Below are positions 1-9,733 of a stretch of DNA of 64,000 bases, one piece after another; the first letter of the stretch is position 1; the number at the start of each line of letters is the position of its first letter. The notes under the pieces are model-generated. The model was not told the origin of the DNA. It saw nothing but the letters and a program-made list of their open reading frames with translations, and ran no database searches. The DNA is taken from the NCBI RefSeq assembly GCF_026015985.1, contig NZ_CP110389.1, positions 6,170,001-6,234,000 of the forward strand. Direction: 5' to 3'. A program made the translations under genes and the position numbers. This DNA comes from Rhodopseudomonas sp. P2A-2r (GTDB taxonomy: Bacteria; Pseudomonadota; Alphaproteobacteria; Rhizobiales; Xanthobacteraceae).

Positions 1-110
1 ATGCCGTCGGCGTCGCGGGTGAGTTTGAAGTTTCTGTAGACGCCAGCCTCCGGCGTTGGTCCCAGTTCGCACGCGCGGTCGCCGAGAACGTCCATGATCC
101 TGCTGTCCAT
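1..110 (-). CDS. 3-hydroxyacyl-CoA dehydrogenase/enoyl-CoA hydratase (FadJ-like), N-terminal fragment cut by the window edge
   Basis: Only the first 36 codons are inside the window. An ATG at 110 opens a frame beginning MDSRIMDVLGDRACELGP and stays open to base 1. The gene starts 8 bases after the stop of the thiolase gene upstream, on the same strand. A multifunctional beta-oxidation alpha subunit (hydratase plus NAD-dependent 3-hydroxyacyl-CoA dehydrogenase) is what normally follows a FadI-type thiolase, so the family is inferred mainly from context; the visible residues carry no diagnostic motif. Confidence 0.5.
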   Translation of the reverse strand, partial: MDSRIMDVLGDRACELGPTPEAGVYRNFKLTRDADG

Positions 111-118
111 GCCGTTCC

Positions 119-1402
119 TCATACGCTTTCGATCAGCATGGCGCCGCCGAGCCCGCCGCCAATACATTCGGTGGCGATACCGCGTTTGGTGCCAAGCCGC
201 TTCATCGCATTGACCAGATGCAGCACAAGGCGATTGCCCGAGGTGCCGACGGGATGGCCGAGGCTGATGGCGCCGCCATCGACATTGAGTTTCGTGCGAT
301 CAATTTCGCCCGCAGCGCCGTCGAGGCCGAGAACCTCGCGACAGAACCTGTCGTCTTTCCACGCCTCAAGGCAGCCGAGCACCTGCGTCGCGAAAGCTTC
401 ATTCAATTCCCAGGTGTCGACATCCTGCAGCGAGAGATGATTGCGCTTCAGGAGTTCGGTGGATGACAGCACCGGGCCGAGGCCCATGATGCTGGGATCG
501 AGTGCCGACCACTGGCTGTCGACGATGACCGCCTTCGGCGTCAGCCCATGCTTCGCCACGGCTTCCTCCGAGGCAAGGATGGTCCATGACGCGCCGTCGG
601 TGATCTGGCTGGAATTGCCGGCGGTGACCTGGCCCCATGGCCGCTCGAACACCGGCTTCAGGGTCGACAATTTGTCGACCGAGGAATCCGCGCGCACGCC
701 ATCGTCGTGATCGTAGAATTTTCCGTCGCGCGCGAAGGCGGTCTCGACCTCGCCCTTGAGCCACCCCTGGGCCTGCGCATTGGCCAGTCGCTTGTGACTC
801 TCGACCGCATAAGCATCGGACTGGGCGCGGGTGATCCCGAACAGATGGCCGACCTTCTCGGCCGTCTGCCCCATATTGAGGTCGGTGATCGGATCGGTCA
901 GGCCGCGCTCAAGCCCGATGACCGGCTTGAAATAGCCCGGGCGCGCTTTGGCGATCGCCGCCATCTTGCCGAGGATACCCTTGGCGGTAGCGAGGCCGGC
1001 GAACCAGCGCACGCCCTGCTGCGGCCAGACCAGGGGCGCGTAGCTCAGTGCCTCGGCGCCACCGGCGAGGATCAGGTCGGCGTTGCCCTCGCGGATATAT
1101 CTGTAACCGGTGTCGATCGACTGCATGCCGGACCCGCAATTGATCTGCACGGTAAAGGCCACCATCGCCTCGCCCATGCCGAGCCGCAGCGCCGCGACGC
1201 GCGCCGGGTTCATCTCGTCGGCGATCACGTTGACGCAGCCGAGGATGACCTGGTCGAAGGCATCCGGCGCAAACGGTTGCCTTGCCAGCAGCGGACGTCC
1301 GCATTGCACGGCAAGGTCCACCGGCGTGAAAGGGCCGGGGCCGCTGCGTGCCTTGAGGAACGGCGTGCGGCTGCCATCGATGATATAGACCGGACGCGCC
1401 AT
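119..1402 (-). CDS. fadI: acetyl-CoA C-acyltransferase (FadI-type thiolase)
   Basis: Thiolase of 427 residues that cleaves 3-ketoacyl-CoA with CoA in the last step of beta-oxidation. The nucleophilic cysteine is Cys89 in NCGSGMQ; the C-terminal histidine His383 is in SLGHPVG and the second catalytic cysteine is Cys413 in ECIGGGLGG. The whole length, including the MGQTAEKVGHLFGITRAQ stretch, aligns by eye with E. coli FadI (436 aa), so the trifunctional-complex thiolase is favoured over AtoB types. The ATG at 1402 shares its A with the TGA that ends the restored acyl-CoA dehydrogenase frame, indicating translational coupling in a fadE-fadI-fadJ operon. Confidence 0.9.
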   Translation of the reverse strand: MARPVYIIDGSRTPFLKARSGPGPFTPVDLAVQCGRPLLARQPFAPDAFDQVILGCVNVIADEMNPARVAALRLGMGEAMVAFTVQINCGSGMQSIDTGYRYIREGNADLILAGGAEALSYAPLVWPQQGVRWFAGLATAKGILGKMAAIAKARPGYFKPVIGLERGLTDPITDLNMGQTAEKVGHLFGITRAQSDAYAVESHKRLANAQAQGWLKGEVETAFARDGKFYDHDDGVRADSSVDKLSTLKPVFERPWGQVTAGNSSQITDGASWTILASEEAVAKHGLTPKAVIVDSQWSALDPSIMGLGPVLSSTELLKRNHLSLQDVDTWELNEAFATQVLGCLEAWKDDRFCREVLGLDGAAGEIDRTKLNVDGGAISLGHPVGTSGNRLVLHLVNAMKRLGTKRGIATECIGGGLGGAMLIESV

Positions 1403-3676
1403 CAGCTTGCTGCCCTTGTTTCACCGAGCTCCTGGAAGAACTGACGCACGGGCGGCTTCCTGTAGTGCGGCGACAGTTCCTCAGGCGCGAAATCATCGAC
1501 TTCGATCACCAAGGCAGTGGCGGCTTGCGCCGCGGCGATCTGCTCGCCTTCGGCCTGGGTGATCACGCCTTTGGTCACCGCTTCCTTCCAGTTGCAGAAT
1601 CTTCGCGGTACGCATGCGTCTGGCGATATCTTCCGCGGATGTCACCAGCATGAACGCCTTCTCCAGCCGGGCTGCACCTCGGTCGTCATCCACATGCGAC
1701 AGGTCGGGGGTCAGCCGATCGCGCGCCGCGGACGGCTCGAGCAGCAGCAGCGCGCAACAATGCACCGTAAGATCAGACGGGCCGAGGACACGGGCACCGA
1801 ACGGCTGCACGATGAATTTCAGGAAGCCGGCCACGAAGCGGTTGGGGAAATTGGCGAAGATCTCCGCAAAACGGTTCTCGATCGTCTTGAAGCCCGAATG
1901 CATGCACCATTCCAGCGCCGCGAAATCGATCTGCTGGCGCCCCTCGTCCTGCCAGCGCTTCAGCGCCGCCGACAGCAGGTACAGCTCCGAGAGGATGTCG
2001 CCGAACCGCGCCGACAGCATCTCCTTGCGCTTCAGCGCGCCGCCCATGGTCAGCAGCGCCATGTCGGCGGAGAGCGCGAACGCCGCGGAATAGCGCGACA
2101 GCTGCCGGTAGAACATGGTGGCGTCGCCGGCGTTGGGCGCCGGCGCGATGACGCCCTTGGTCCAGCTGCGGCCCCAGGCGCGGAACAGCGTCGCGACGCT
2201 GTGACCGACATGCTTCCAGAAGACGGCGTCGAAGGCAGCGAGTCCCTTGGCCTTGTCGAGCTCGCTCAGCGCGTTCATCTCCTCCAGCAGATAGGGATGC
2301 GCGCGAATGGCGCCCTGGCCGAAGACGATCAGGTTGCGGGTGAGGATGTTGGCGCCTTCGACGGTGATGCCGACCGGCACCGAACGATAGACGCTTCCCA
2401 GATAGTTCTGCGGCCCGTCGATGACAGCCTTGCCGGCATGAATATCCATCGCGTCGTCGATGGCGATGCGCAGCCGTTCGGTGGCGTGCAGCTTCATGAT
2501 GCCGGAGATCACCGCGGGATGATGGCCGAGGTTCAGCGCTGTACAGGTCAGCCGCCGCGCCGCGTCGAGCAGATAGGCCGTGCCGGCGATGCGCGCCAGC
2601 GGCTCCTCGATGCCCTCGAACTTGCCGATCGGCACGTTGAACTGCTCGCGCACCCGGGCATAGGCCCCGGTAGTGCGCGCCGCATGGGCCGCACCCGCCG
2701 CCGACAGTGACGGCAGCGAGATGCCGCGGCCGGCGGCCAGCGCGCTCATCAGCATCTTCCAGCCCTGTCCGATGCGCTCCTGCCCGCCGATGATGTAGTC
2801 CATGGGAATGAACACGTCGCGACCGCGGTTCGGGCCGTTCTGGAACACCTGCATCGAAGGCAGATGGCGGCGTCCGATCTCCACCCCGGGAAGGTGCGTC
2901 GGGATCAGCGCGACGGTGATGCCGAGTTCGTCCTGCGTGCCGATCAGGTGGTCGGGGTCATAGGCCTTGAAGGCAAGGCCGAGCAATGTCGCGACCGGGC
3001 CCAGCGTGATGTAGCGCTTGTGCCAGTTGAGGCGCAGGCCAAGGACTTCGCGGCCCTCGAAGGTCCCCTTGCAGACGATGCCGGTATCGATCATCGATGC
3101 CGCATCGGAGCCGGCCTCCGGGCTGGTCAGGCCGAAGCACGGAATATCGGCGCCGTCGGCAAGCCGTGGCAACCAGCGGCTGCGTTGCGCGTCGGTGCCG
3201 AACTTCATCAGCAGCTCGCCCGGCCCGAGCGAGTTCGGCACCATTACCGTCACCGCGGCGGTCGCCGAGCGTGACGAAATCTTGCGCACCACTTCGGAAT
3301 GCGCATAGGGCGAGAAGCCGAGGCCGCCGAACTCCTTCGGGATGATCATGCCGAAGAATTTCTCGCGCTTGATGAAGTCCCAGACCTCCGGCGGCAGGTC
3401 GCGCAGCTCCCAGTTGATCTTCCAGTCGTCGACCATGGCGCACAGCTCATCGACCGGGCCGGTCATGAAGGCCTGCTCTTCAGCGGTCAGCGTCGCCGGC
3501 TTCACCTTCAGCAGTTTCGCCCAGTCGGGATTGCCGGTGAACAGGTCGGCATCCCACCACACGTCGCCAGCCTCCAGCGCCTCGCGCTCGGTGTTCGACA
3601 TGGTCGGCAGCACGCCCTTGGCCCAAGCAAAGATCGGCTTGGTAAGGACGTCGCGGCGAAATGAAAATGAGCTCAT
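1402..3676 (-). CDS. acyl-CoA dehydrogenase (FadE-like), 3' end frameshifted
   Basis: FAD-dependent acyl-CoA dehydrogenase for the first step of beta-oxidation, with FadE-type length (about 757 aa restored). The start is the ATG at 3676, giving MSSFSFRRD, with AGGAGG 7 bases upstream; a start at 3724 would have no such site. The core contains TSPEAGSDAA, the acyl-CoA dehydrogenase FAD/substrate loop, near residue 200. After RMRTAKI (near 1600) the frame runs into Arg-rich nonsense and stops at 1493. Removing one base at about 1597 restores a FadE-like tail (NWKEAVTKGVITQAEGEQ, then VIEVDDFAPEEL) ending with TGA at 1402-1404, which overlaps the fadI start by one base. The intact overlap argues that the indel is recent or a sequencing error. 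Confidence 0.85.
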
Positions 3677-3807
3677 GGAAACCTCCTGGTCGAGGCGACC
3701 GCACAGCACGGAGGCCGGCGTCACGACACGACATTCGCTCCTGGGATCGCGTAGCGCCCGGCCCGTGTCGCGGCAGTCGCGACTACGGGCCCACGCGAGC
3801 CACCGTT

Positions 3808-3832
3808 AACGGAACCATACGCCTTCGGTTCC
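3808..3832 (-). promoter_or_regulatory. candidate EcfG-type general-stress promoter upstream of the beta-oxidation operon
   Basis: On the minus strand the sequence reads GGAAC, 16 bases, CGTT, the consensus of the alphaproteobacterial general-stress sigma factor EcfG. It lies 132-156 bases upstream of the fadE-like ATG and just beyond the flavin reductase stop. The two halves also form a GGAACC/GGTTCC inverted repeat, so a chance or operator origin is possible. Confidence 0.45.
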
Positions 3833-3884
3833 GAAAACGCGATTTCTCCCGCCGTGGCGTGTCGTCACGCCAGCGGCTAGCCGC

Positions 3885-4520
3885 TCAATCGGGCCGGTTC
3901 ATCTCGAACATGGCGTCTTGCCTGATCTCGAAATAGTCGCCTCTGCGGCCGGCGCGCACGATCGGGCGTGCCAGCGCGGTCTGGTACACGCCGTCCTTGA
4001 TCAGGCTCTTGTCGATATGGACCGCGACCACCTCACCCAAGGTCATCCACCCGTCGAGATCGCGACCATCGGCGCCCTTGAGCCGGATGATCTGGGTCAG
4101 TTTGCACTCGAACGAGACCGGGCTTTCACCGACGCGCGGCACGCTGACGATCTTGGACGGCACCGCCGTCAGGCCGGCGAGCGCGAACTCGTCCACCTCG
4201 GGCGCCACGTGGGCGGCGGTCGCGTTCATCTGCTTGGCCAGATCCATGGTCGCCAGGTTCCAGACGAACTCGCCGGTCGCCTCGATATTGGCGATGCTGT
4301 CTTTGCGGGACGTGCTGGAAAAGCCGATGATCGGCGGGGTGTAATTGAAGCCGTTGAAGAAGCTGTAGGGCGCCAGGTTGACGTGTCCCGCGGCGCTGCG
4401 CGACGAGATCCAGCCGATCGGACGCGGCGCGATGATGGCATTGAAGGGATCGTGCTTGAGGCCGTGGCCGTTGGCCGGCTCGTAGAAATGCAAGTCCCTG
4501 GTCTCGGTCACGGTGATCAT
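3885..4520 (-). CDS. flavin reductase family protein (DIM6/NTAB fold)
   Basis: Protein of 211 residues of the FMN-binding split-barrel flavin reductase family, which supplies reduced flavin or performs NAD(P)H-dependent reductions in the cytosol. Typical segments are NAIIAPRPIGWISS near residue 24, followed by VNLAPYSFFNGFN and FVWNLAT. The ATG at 4520 is preferred over upstream frames because the family alignment begins just after it and an AGGGG stretch abuts it. It follows the TetR gene by 26 bases on the same strand and may be read through from the efflux operon. The substrate or partner oxygenase is not identifiable. Confidence 0.85.
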   Translation of the reverse strand: MITVTETRDLHFYEPANGHGLKHDPFNAIIAPRPIGWISSRSAAGHVNLAPYSFFNGFNYTPPIIGFSSTSRKDSIANIEATGEFVWNLATMDLAKQMNATAAHVAPEVDEFALAGLTAVPSKIVSVPRVGESPVSFECKLTQIIRLKGADGRDLDGWMTLGEVVAVHIDKSLIKDGVYQTALARPIVRAGRRGDYFEIRQDAMFEMNRPD

Positions 4521-4546
4521 CCCCTGCTGGCGTCGGCGACTGTCGT

Positions 4547-5146
4547 CTAGCCGCGCGGCGCCAGCCCGGCAAGCACGAAGTCGATCATCTGGTCCAGGGA
4601 GGGGCCCGGCTTCTGGGCGCATTCGGCGATCATCTGCGGGTGGAAAAACCGCATCATGGCGCTGCAGACGCACATCGCCGCGAGCGGCACGTCCGGCGCA
4701 TGGAATTCGCCCGATGCCGCGCCCTCGGCGATCACGCTGCCAATCATGGTGGCGATGTGCTCCATATGGGCGGAGCAGACTTCCCAGTTCTCCTCCATCG
4801 CGATCCGGACCATTTCGTGCAACTTGGCGTCGCCGACATAGCGCTCCGAGTTCATCCGGTGGACGGTTGCGAGCAATTCGCGCAGCCGCGGCGTAACCGG
4901 GCCGCGCCCACCGACAATAATCCCGGCAGCTTCCTCGACCTCCCCCATCAGATGCCGCGCCACGCCGGCATGGATCGACTTCTTCGAATTAAAGAAGCGA
5001 TAGATGTTGGCGGGACTCATCCGCAGCACCTTGGCGATGTCCGCGACGGTGGTCTTCTGATAGCCGATTTCACGGAACAGGCGCTCCGCCACCACAAGAA
5101 TGCGGGCACGCATATCGGCTTCGATCGTATCGGGAACAAGCGTCAT
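4547..5146 (-). CDS. TetR/AcrR family transcriptional regulator of the adjacent RND pump
   Basis: Regulator of 199 residues from the ATG at 5146 (a TTG 12 bases earlier is also possible). The N-terminal helix-turn-helix spans roughly residues 12-58 with the TetR hallmark segment TTVADIAKVLRMSPANIYRFF, split here as TTVADIAKVL and SPANIYRFF. The remainder is an all-helical ligand and dimer domain. It is the third gene after the RND adaptor and permease, 19 bases behind the permease stop, so it is probably co-transcribed and autoregulatory. The palindrome at 9469-9504 in front of the adaptor gene is the obvious operator candidate. Confidence 0.88.
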   Translation of the reverse strand: MTLVPDTIEADMRARILVVAERLFREIGYQKTTVADIAKVLRMSPANIYRFFNSKKSIHAGVARHLMGEVEEAAGIIVGGRGPVTPRLRELLATVHRMNSERYVGDAKLHEMVRIAMEENWEVCSAHMEHIATMIGSVIAEGAASGEFHAPDVPLAAMCVCSAMMRFFHPQMIAECAQKPGPSLDQMIDFVLAGLAPRG

Positions 5147-5165
5147 GTCAGCAGGCAATCTTCAA

Positions 5166-8100
5166 TTATTCGGCAGCCGCGGCAAGGGGAATTGCAGGCC
5201 CGGGATGGCCACGCTGCGTTGCAGGATCAACGGCCTCGGCGGAACCGCGTTCTTCCAAGCTGTTGCGAAACCATAGCGCATAAAGGCCCGGCAAATATAG
5301 CAGAGTCAGGAAGGTGGCCACGAACAGCCCGCCCATGATGGTGATGGCCATCGGGCCCCAGAAGGCGGAGCGCGACAGCGGAATCATCGCCAGGATGGCT
5401 GCCAGCGCGGTCAGCACCACCGGCCGGGCGCGGCGCACGGTGGCTTCGACGATGGCTTCGCGCCGGGTCAGACCGTGACTGACGTCGGTCTCGATCTGGT
5501 CGACCAGAATCACGGCGTTGCGCATGATCATGCCGGCCAGCGCGATCAGGCCGAGCAGCGCCACGAAACCGAACGGCGCGTTGGCGACGTTGAGCCCCAG
5601 CGAGGCGCCGACGATGCCGAGCGGCGCCGTCAGGAACACCAGCACCAGCCGTGAGAAGCTCTGCAGCTGAACCATCAGCAGCGTCAGCATGATGATGATC
5701 ATCAGCGGAAACAGCACGGCGATCGAGGCATTGCCCTTGGCGGATTCCTCGAATGCGCCGCCCGCCTCGATGCGGTAGGCCGGCTGCAGGCTGTCGCGGA
5801 TCGCCTGCAATTTGGGCGCGATCTGCGTGGTGATGTCGGGCGGCTGCACGCCGTCGATGACGTCGCCGCGCGCGGTGATCGCCATGTCGCGGCTGCGCCG
5901 CCACAGGATCGGCTCCTCGTGGGCGTATTCGATGGTCGCGACCTGCGACAGCGGGACGGCGATGCCGTTCCGCGAGGTGATGGTGAGATCGCCGACCCGG
6001 CCGAGGTCGAGCCGCTCGGACGCCACCGCACGGGCCACCACGCCGACCTTCTCGATGCCGTCGCGAACCGTGGTCACCGGCGCGCCGGAGATCAGCATCG
6101 CCAGCGACTGCGACATATCCTGAGGCGTCAGGCCGAGCGCGCGGGCGCGATCCTGATCGACCACAAGCTTGAGATAGGGCGTCTGCTCGTTCCAGTCGAG
6201 ATGCGGATCGATCATGTTGGGATTGGCGCGCATTACGTCACGGACTTTGTAGGCGATCTCGCGCACCACGGCGGTGTCCGGGCCGACCACGCGGAACTGG
6301 ACCGGGAAGCCGACCGGCGGGCCGAAGTTGAAGCGATCGACACGGACCCGCGCCTCCGGCAACTGCCCGTCGGCGACCTGCTTCTCGATTCGCGCCTTGA
6401 TCCGTTCGCGCGCCTCGACGTCCCTGGCCACGATGACGATCTCGGCGAAGGCCTCGTTCGGCAGTTGCGGGTTGAGTCCGAGCCAGAACCGCGGCGATCC
6501 CCTTCCGACATAGGCGGTATAGGTCGCGATGTCCTTGTCGTCCTTCAGCAACGTCTCCGCCGACTTGACGGATTTCGACGTAACATCGAATGCCGTGCCT
6601 TCCGGCAGACGCAACTGCAGGAACAGTTCGGGCCGCTCGGACAGCGGGAAGAACTGTTGCTGCACATGGCCGAAGCCGACGATGGCGGCGGCGAAAATGC
6701 CGACGGTCGCCACGACCACCTTGATGCGGTGTTCGACGCACCAGGCGATGACGCTGCGCAGGCCGCGATACATGCGAGTCTCGTACACCGCGTGCGGATC
6801 GTGGTTGGCATTGCCGTGGGCAGCGAAATTCGGCAGCAGCTTGACGCCGATATAGGGCGTGAAGATCACCGCCACGAACCACGACGCCACCAGCGCGATC
6901 GCCACGATCCAGAAAATGCCGCCGGCATATTCGCCGACCGCGGAATTGGCGAAGCCGATCGGCAGGAAGCCCACCGCGGTGATCAGCGTGCCGGTCAGCA
7001 TCGGGAAGGCGGTCGACTCCCAGGCAAAGGACGCCGCGCGGACGCGGTCCCAGCCCTGCTCCATCTTCACCACCATCATTTCCACCGCGATGATGGCGTC
7101 GTCGACCAGCAGGCCGAGCGCGATGATCAGCGCGCCCAGCGTGATCCGGTGCAGGTCGATGTGCATCGCGTTCATGACAATGAACACGATGCCGAGCACC
7201 AGCGGCACCGACAGCGCGACCACGATGCCGGTGCGCCAGCCCAGCGCCACGAAGCTGACGAACAGCACGATGGCCAGCGCCTCGATGAAGGAATTCACGA
7301 ACTCGCCGACGGCGTGCTCCACGACCAGCGGCTGGTCGGCGATCTGCTCGACCTCGATGCCCTGCGGCACCGCGGCCATGAATTCGCTCTTGGCCTTCTC
7401 GACCTCCTTGCCGAGTTCGAGAATGTTGGCGCCATTGGCGGTGACGACGCCGATGCCAAGCGCCGGCTTGCCCTTCTGGAACACCTTGTAGTCGGTGGGG
7501 TCGACGAAGCCGCGGGTGACGGTGGCGATGTCGCCGAGCCGGAACACGCGGCCGTTGCTCTCTACCGGCGTTTCCGCGACGGTCCTGGCGCCGTCGAGCG
7601 CGCCGGTGACGCGCAGCGGCACGCGCTGCGACGAGGTTTCCACGATGCCCGCGGGGGTGATGGCATTCTGCTTGGCCAGCGAATCGAACAAGGTCTTCGG
7701 CGTGATGCCGAGCGTCGCCAGCTTGGCGTGCGAGAACTCGACGTAGATCCGCTCGTCCTGGGTGCCGTACAGATTGACCTTGGTGACACCGTCGACCTTC
7801 AGCAGGCGCTGCCGCATGCCTTCTGCGGCTTTCTTCAGCTGCGCGTAGTCGGCGCCGTCGCCGGTCATCATGTAGAGGATGGAATCGACGTCGCTGTATT
7901 CGTCGTTGATGTTGAGGTTGATCAGCCCGGTGGGGAGCGACGGCTGCACGTCGGCGATCTTCTTGCGCAGCAGATAGAACAGGTACGGCACATCCTTCGG
8001 CGGCGCGTTGTCCTTGAAGGAGACCTGCATGGCGGTGAAGGAGGGCTTCGAATAGGTCTGCACCTTGTCGAAGTAAGGCAGCTCCTGCAGCTTCTTCTCG

Positions 8101-8309
8101 ATGGGGTCGGCGACCTGCTCCTGCAGTTCCTTTGCGGTAGCGCCGGGCCACATCGCAGTGACGACCACGACCTTCACCGTGAACGACGGGTCCTCGGCAC
8201 GGCCGAGCTTCTGATAGGAGAAGAACCCGCCGACGGCGAGCGCGATGATGAGGAACAGGATCAGCGCGGGATGGCTGACAGCCCAGGCGGAGAGGTTGAA
8301 GCGATGCAT
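5166..8309 (-). CDS. efflux RND transporter permease subunit (AcrB/HAE1-like)
   Basis: Inner-membrane proton-driven drug or metabolite exporter of 1047 residues, full length for the family. TM1 lies near residues 12-30, the first large periplasmic loop follows, and TM4 carries the paired aspartates of proton relay (Asp403-Asp404 in LGLLVDDAII). The second half repeats the topology. It works with the periplasmic adaptor encoded 14 bases upstream (8324-9430) and an outer-membrane TolC protein that is not encoded here. The start at 8309 gives MHRFNLSAWAVSHP, the usual RND opening. Confidence 0.93.
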   Translation of the reverse strand: MHRFNLSAWAVSHPALILFLIIALAVGGFFSYQKLGRAEDPSFTVKVVVVTAMWPGATAKELQEQVADPIEKKLQELPYFDKVQTYSKPSFTAMQVSFKDNAPPKDVPYLFYLLRKKIADVQPSLPTGLINLNINDEYSDVDSILYMMTGDGADYAQLKKAAEGMRQRLLKVDGVTKVNLYGTQDERIYVEFSHAKLATLGITPKTLFDSLAKQNAITPAGIVETSSQRVPLRVTGALDGARTVAETPVESNGRVFRLGDIATVTRGFVDPTDYKVFQKGKPALGIGVVTANGANILELGKEVEKAKSEFMAAVPQGIEVEQIADQPLVVEHAVGEFVNSFIEALAIVLFVSFVALGWRTGIVVALSVPLVLGIVFIVMNAMHIDLHRITLGALIIALGLLVDDAIIAVEMMVVKMEQGWDRVRAASFAWESTAFPMLTGTLITAVGFLPIGFANSAVGEYAGGIFWIVAIALVASWFVAVIFTPYIGVKLLPNFAAHGNANHDPHAVYETRMYRGLRSVIAWCVEHRIKVVVATVGIFAAAIVGFGHVQQQFFPLSERPELFLQLRLPEGTAFDVTSKSVKSAETLLKDDKDIATYTAYVGRGSPRFWLGLNPQLPNEAFAEIVIVARDVEARERIKARIEKQVADGQLPEARVRVDRFNFGPPVGFPVQFRVVGPDTAVVREIAYKVRDVMRANPNMIDPHLDWNEQTPYLKLVVDQDRARALGLTPQDMSQSLAMLISGAPVTTVRDGIEKVGVVARAVASERLDLGRVGDLTITSRNGIAVPLSQVATIEYAHEEPILWRRSRDMAITARGDVIDGVQPPDITTQIAPKLQAIRDSLQPAYRIEAGGAFEESAKGNASIAVLFPLMIIIMLTLLMVQLQSFSRLVLVFLTAPLGIVGASLGLNVANAPFGFVALLGLIALAGMIMRNAVILVDQIETDVSHGLTRREAIVEATVRRARPVVLTALAAILAMIPLSRSAFWGPMAITIMGGLFVATFLTLLYLPGLYALWFRNSLEERGSAEAVDPATQRGHPGPAIPLAAAAE

Positions 8310-8323
8310 CGGACGCCCCTCGC

Positions 8324-9430
8324 TCAGAACGTCAGGGCGGAGACGACGTGGACCTTTTGCGCGGGGTCCAGCTTCTGCACCCCAAGCACCACCACCTTGG
8401 CGCCTTCCTCGACGCCGCCGGAGATCAGCACGTCCTTGGTTTCGTAGGACTTCACCGTGACCGGCTTCAGCGCAACCGCGCCGGCGTCATCGACCACATA
8501 GAGCGACGAGCCGTTGCCCTGGCTGAACAGCGCCGAGAGCGGCACCCGCGCGATGCGCGCGGTGGTCGGATCGGACAGGGTCAGCGTCGCCGTCATGCCC
8601 AGCGACACGCTGTCGCCGGCATCGGGCAGCGAGAACTTTGCCAGATAGGTCCGCGTCGAGGCGTCGGCATTGGGCGCAATCTCGCGCAGCTTTGCAGCGT
8701 ATGTCCTGGTCGGCTCCGACCACAGCGACACCGTGGCGACGCCATCCTTGGCGCGCCCGACCAGCGTTTCCGGAATTGCCACCACGGCTTCCTTTTCGGC
8801 GAAGCGCGCCACACGGATGGCCGTCTGACCAGCGGCAACTACCTGGCCGGCATCGATCAGCGTTGCGGTGACGACGCCGCGGGTATCGGCGAGCAGGGTG
8901 GCATAGGACAGACTATTCTTGGTGAGTTCGACCGAGCGCTCAGCTCGGTTCAACCGGGCGCGGGCCTCATCGGCGGCGGCCTTGGCCTGATCGAGCTGGG
9001 CCTGCGTCGACCAGCCCTTGCTGCGCAATTCGCTGGCGCGGCCTTCGGCGGCGCTGGCCTGCGCGAGCACGCCTGTGGCGGCGGACAGTTCGGCGACCGC
9101 CTGCTCGGCCTGCAGCTTCAGATCGACTTCGTCCAGAATCGCAAGGGCTTGCCCGACGTCGACGGTCTGTCCCACCTCGACCAGGCGTTTCGCCACCTTG
9201 CCGGTGACGCGAAAGCCGATATCGGTCTCGATGCGGGGCTTGATGGTGCCGACAAAGCTGCGCGCCGGGGATTCCGGCGTGTAATGCACCTCGGCGACCA
9301 GCACCGGGCGCTTGTTTTCGGCCTTTTCGGCGGGAGCCTTGCTGCAAGCGGCCAGCGCAAACGCCGGCAGGATCGCCAGCACGGCGGCCAGCTGACGGGA
9401 TGAACGACGAAATCTCGGCTCACGCGACAT
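8324..9430 (-). CDS. efflux RND transporter periplasmic adaptor subunit (lipoprotein)
   Basis: Membrane-fusion protein of 368 residues linking the RND permease to the outer-membrane channel. The N-terminus has a lipoprotein signal with lipobox LAAC, giving acylated Cys29. The biotinyl-lipoyl-like halves flank an alpha-helical hairpin rich in Ala/Glu/Lys (about residues 95-170: LQAEQAVAELSAA and QAKAAADEARARL), followed by beta-barrel segments. It is the first gene of an adaptor-permease-TetR operon, and its start lies 38 bases downstream of a strong palindromic operator. Confidence 0.92.
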   Translation of the reverse strand: MSREPRFRRSSRQLAAVLAILPAFALAACSKAPAEKAENKRPVLVAEVHYTPESPARSFVGTIKPRIETDIGFRVTGKVAKRLVEVGQTVDVGQALAILDEVDLKLQAEQAVAELSAATGVLAQASAAEGRASELRSKGWSTQAQLDQAKAAADEARARLNRAERSVELTKNSLSYATLLADTRGVVTATLIDAGQVVAAGQTAIRVARFAEKEAVVAIPETLVGRAKDGVATVSLWSEPTRTYAAKLREIAPNADASTRTYLAKFSLPDAGDSVSLGMTATLTLSDPTTARIARVPLSALFSQGNGSSLYVVDDAGAVALKPVTVKSYETKDVLISGGVEEGAKVVVLGVQKLDPAQKVHVVSALTF

Positions 9431-9468
9431 CGGGCGCTCCTCGGCTGCAGGTCGGGGATAGCTTGAAT

Positions 9469-9504
9469 TGTTGACTGACGAATGTCAATATTCGTCAGTC
9501 AACA
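9469..9504. promoter_or_regulatory. 14-bp-armed palindromic operator in front of the RND operon
   Basis: Two perfect 14-base arms, TGTTGACTGACGAA and its complement, flank an 8-base centre (9483-9490). On the minus strand the centre supplies TTGACA, a good -35 hexamer, so a bound repressor would block RNA polymerase; no strong -10 is seen at the proper distance. Size and symmetry suit a TetR dimer pair. The rest of the 9431-9733 intergenic stretch shows no gene. Confidence 0.75.
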
Positions 9505-9733
9505 CAACAAGAGCAGATTGTCGCTCCCGGAAGGGACCGCGTCGCGGGCTGGCGTGGGAGTGGATGCCGCCGCGGCCTTGCGGAATCGATGCGGCAAACC
9601 CGGGGCAAAACGGCGGCAGGCGGATTCGTTGCGGCATCACCGTGGCGAGATCGCGCAAAAGCCGGGGCGCGCGCTCGGGATCAGCCGCAAGCGCTTGCTG
9701 CGGCTCGACTTTTCACCCCGAACGGGACGACGA

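Noticed and set aside
1493..1605. Arg-rich C-terminus of the fadE-like protein as a genuine domain
   Set aside because: The other frame carries the conserved FadE tail; the Arg-rich part is typical out-of-frame GC-rich translation.
5919..8447. Open frame of about 840 codons on the plus strand opposite the RND permease
   Set aside because: Same antisense effect; composition is Arg/His/Asp-rich and no motif is present.
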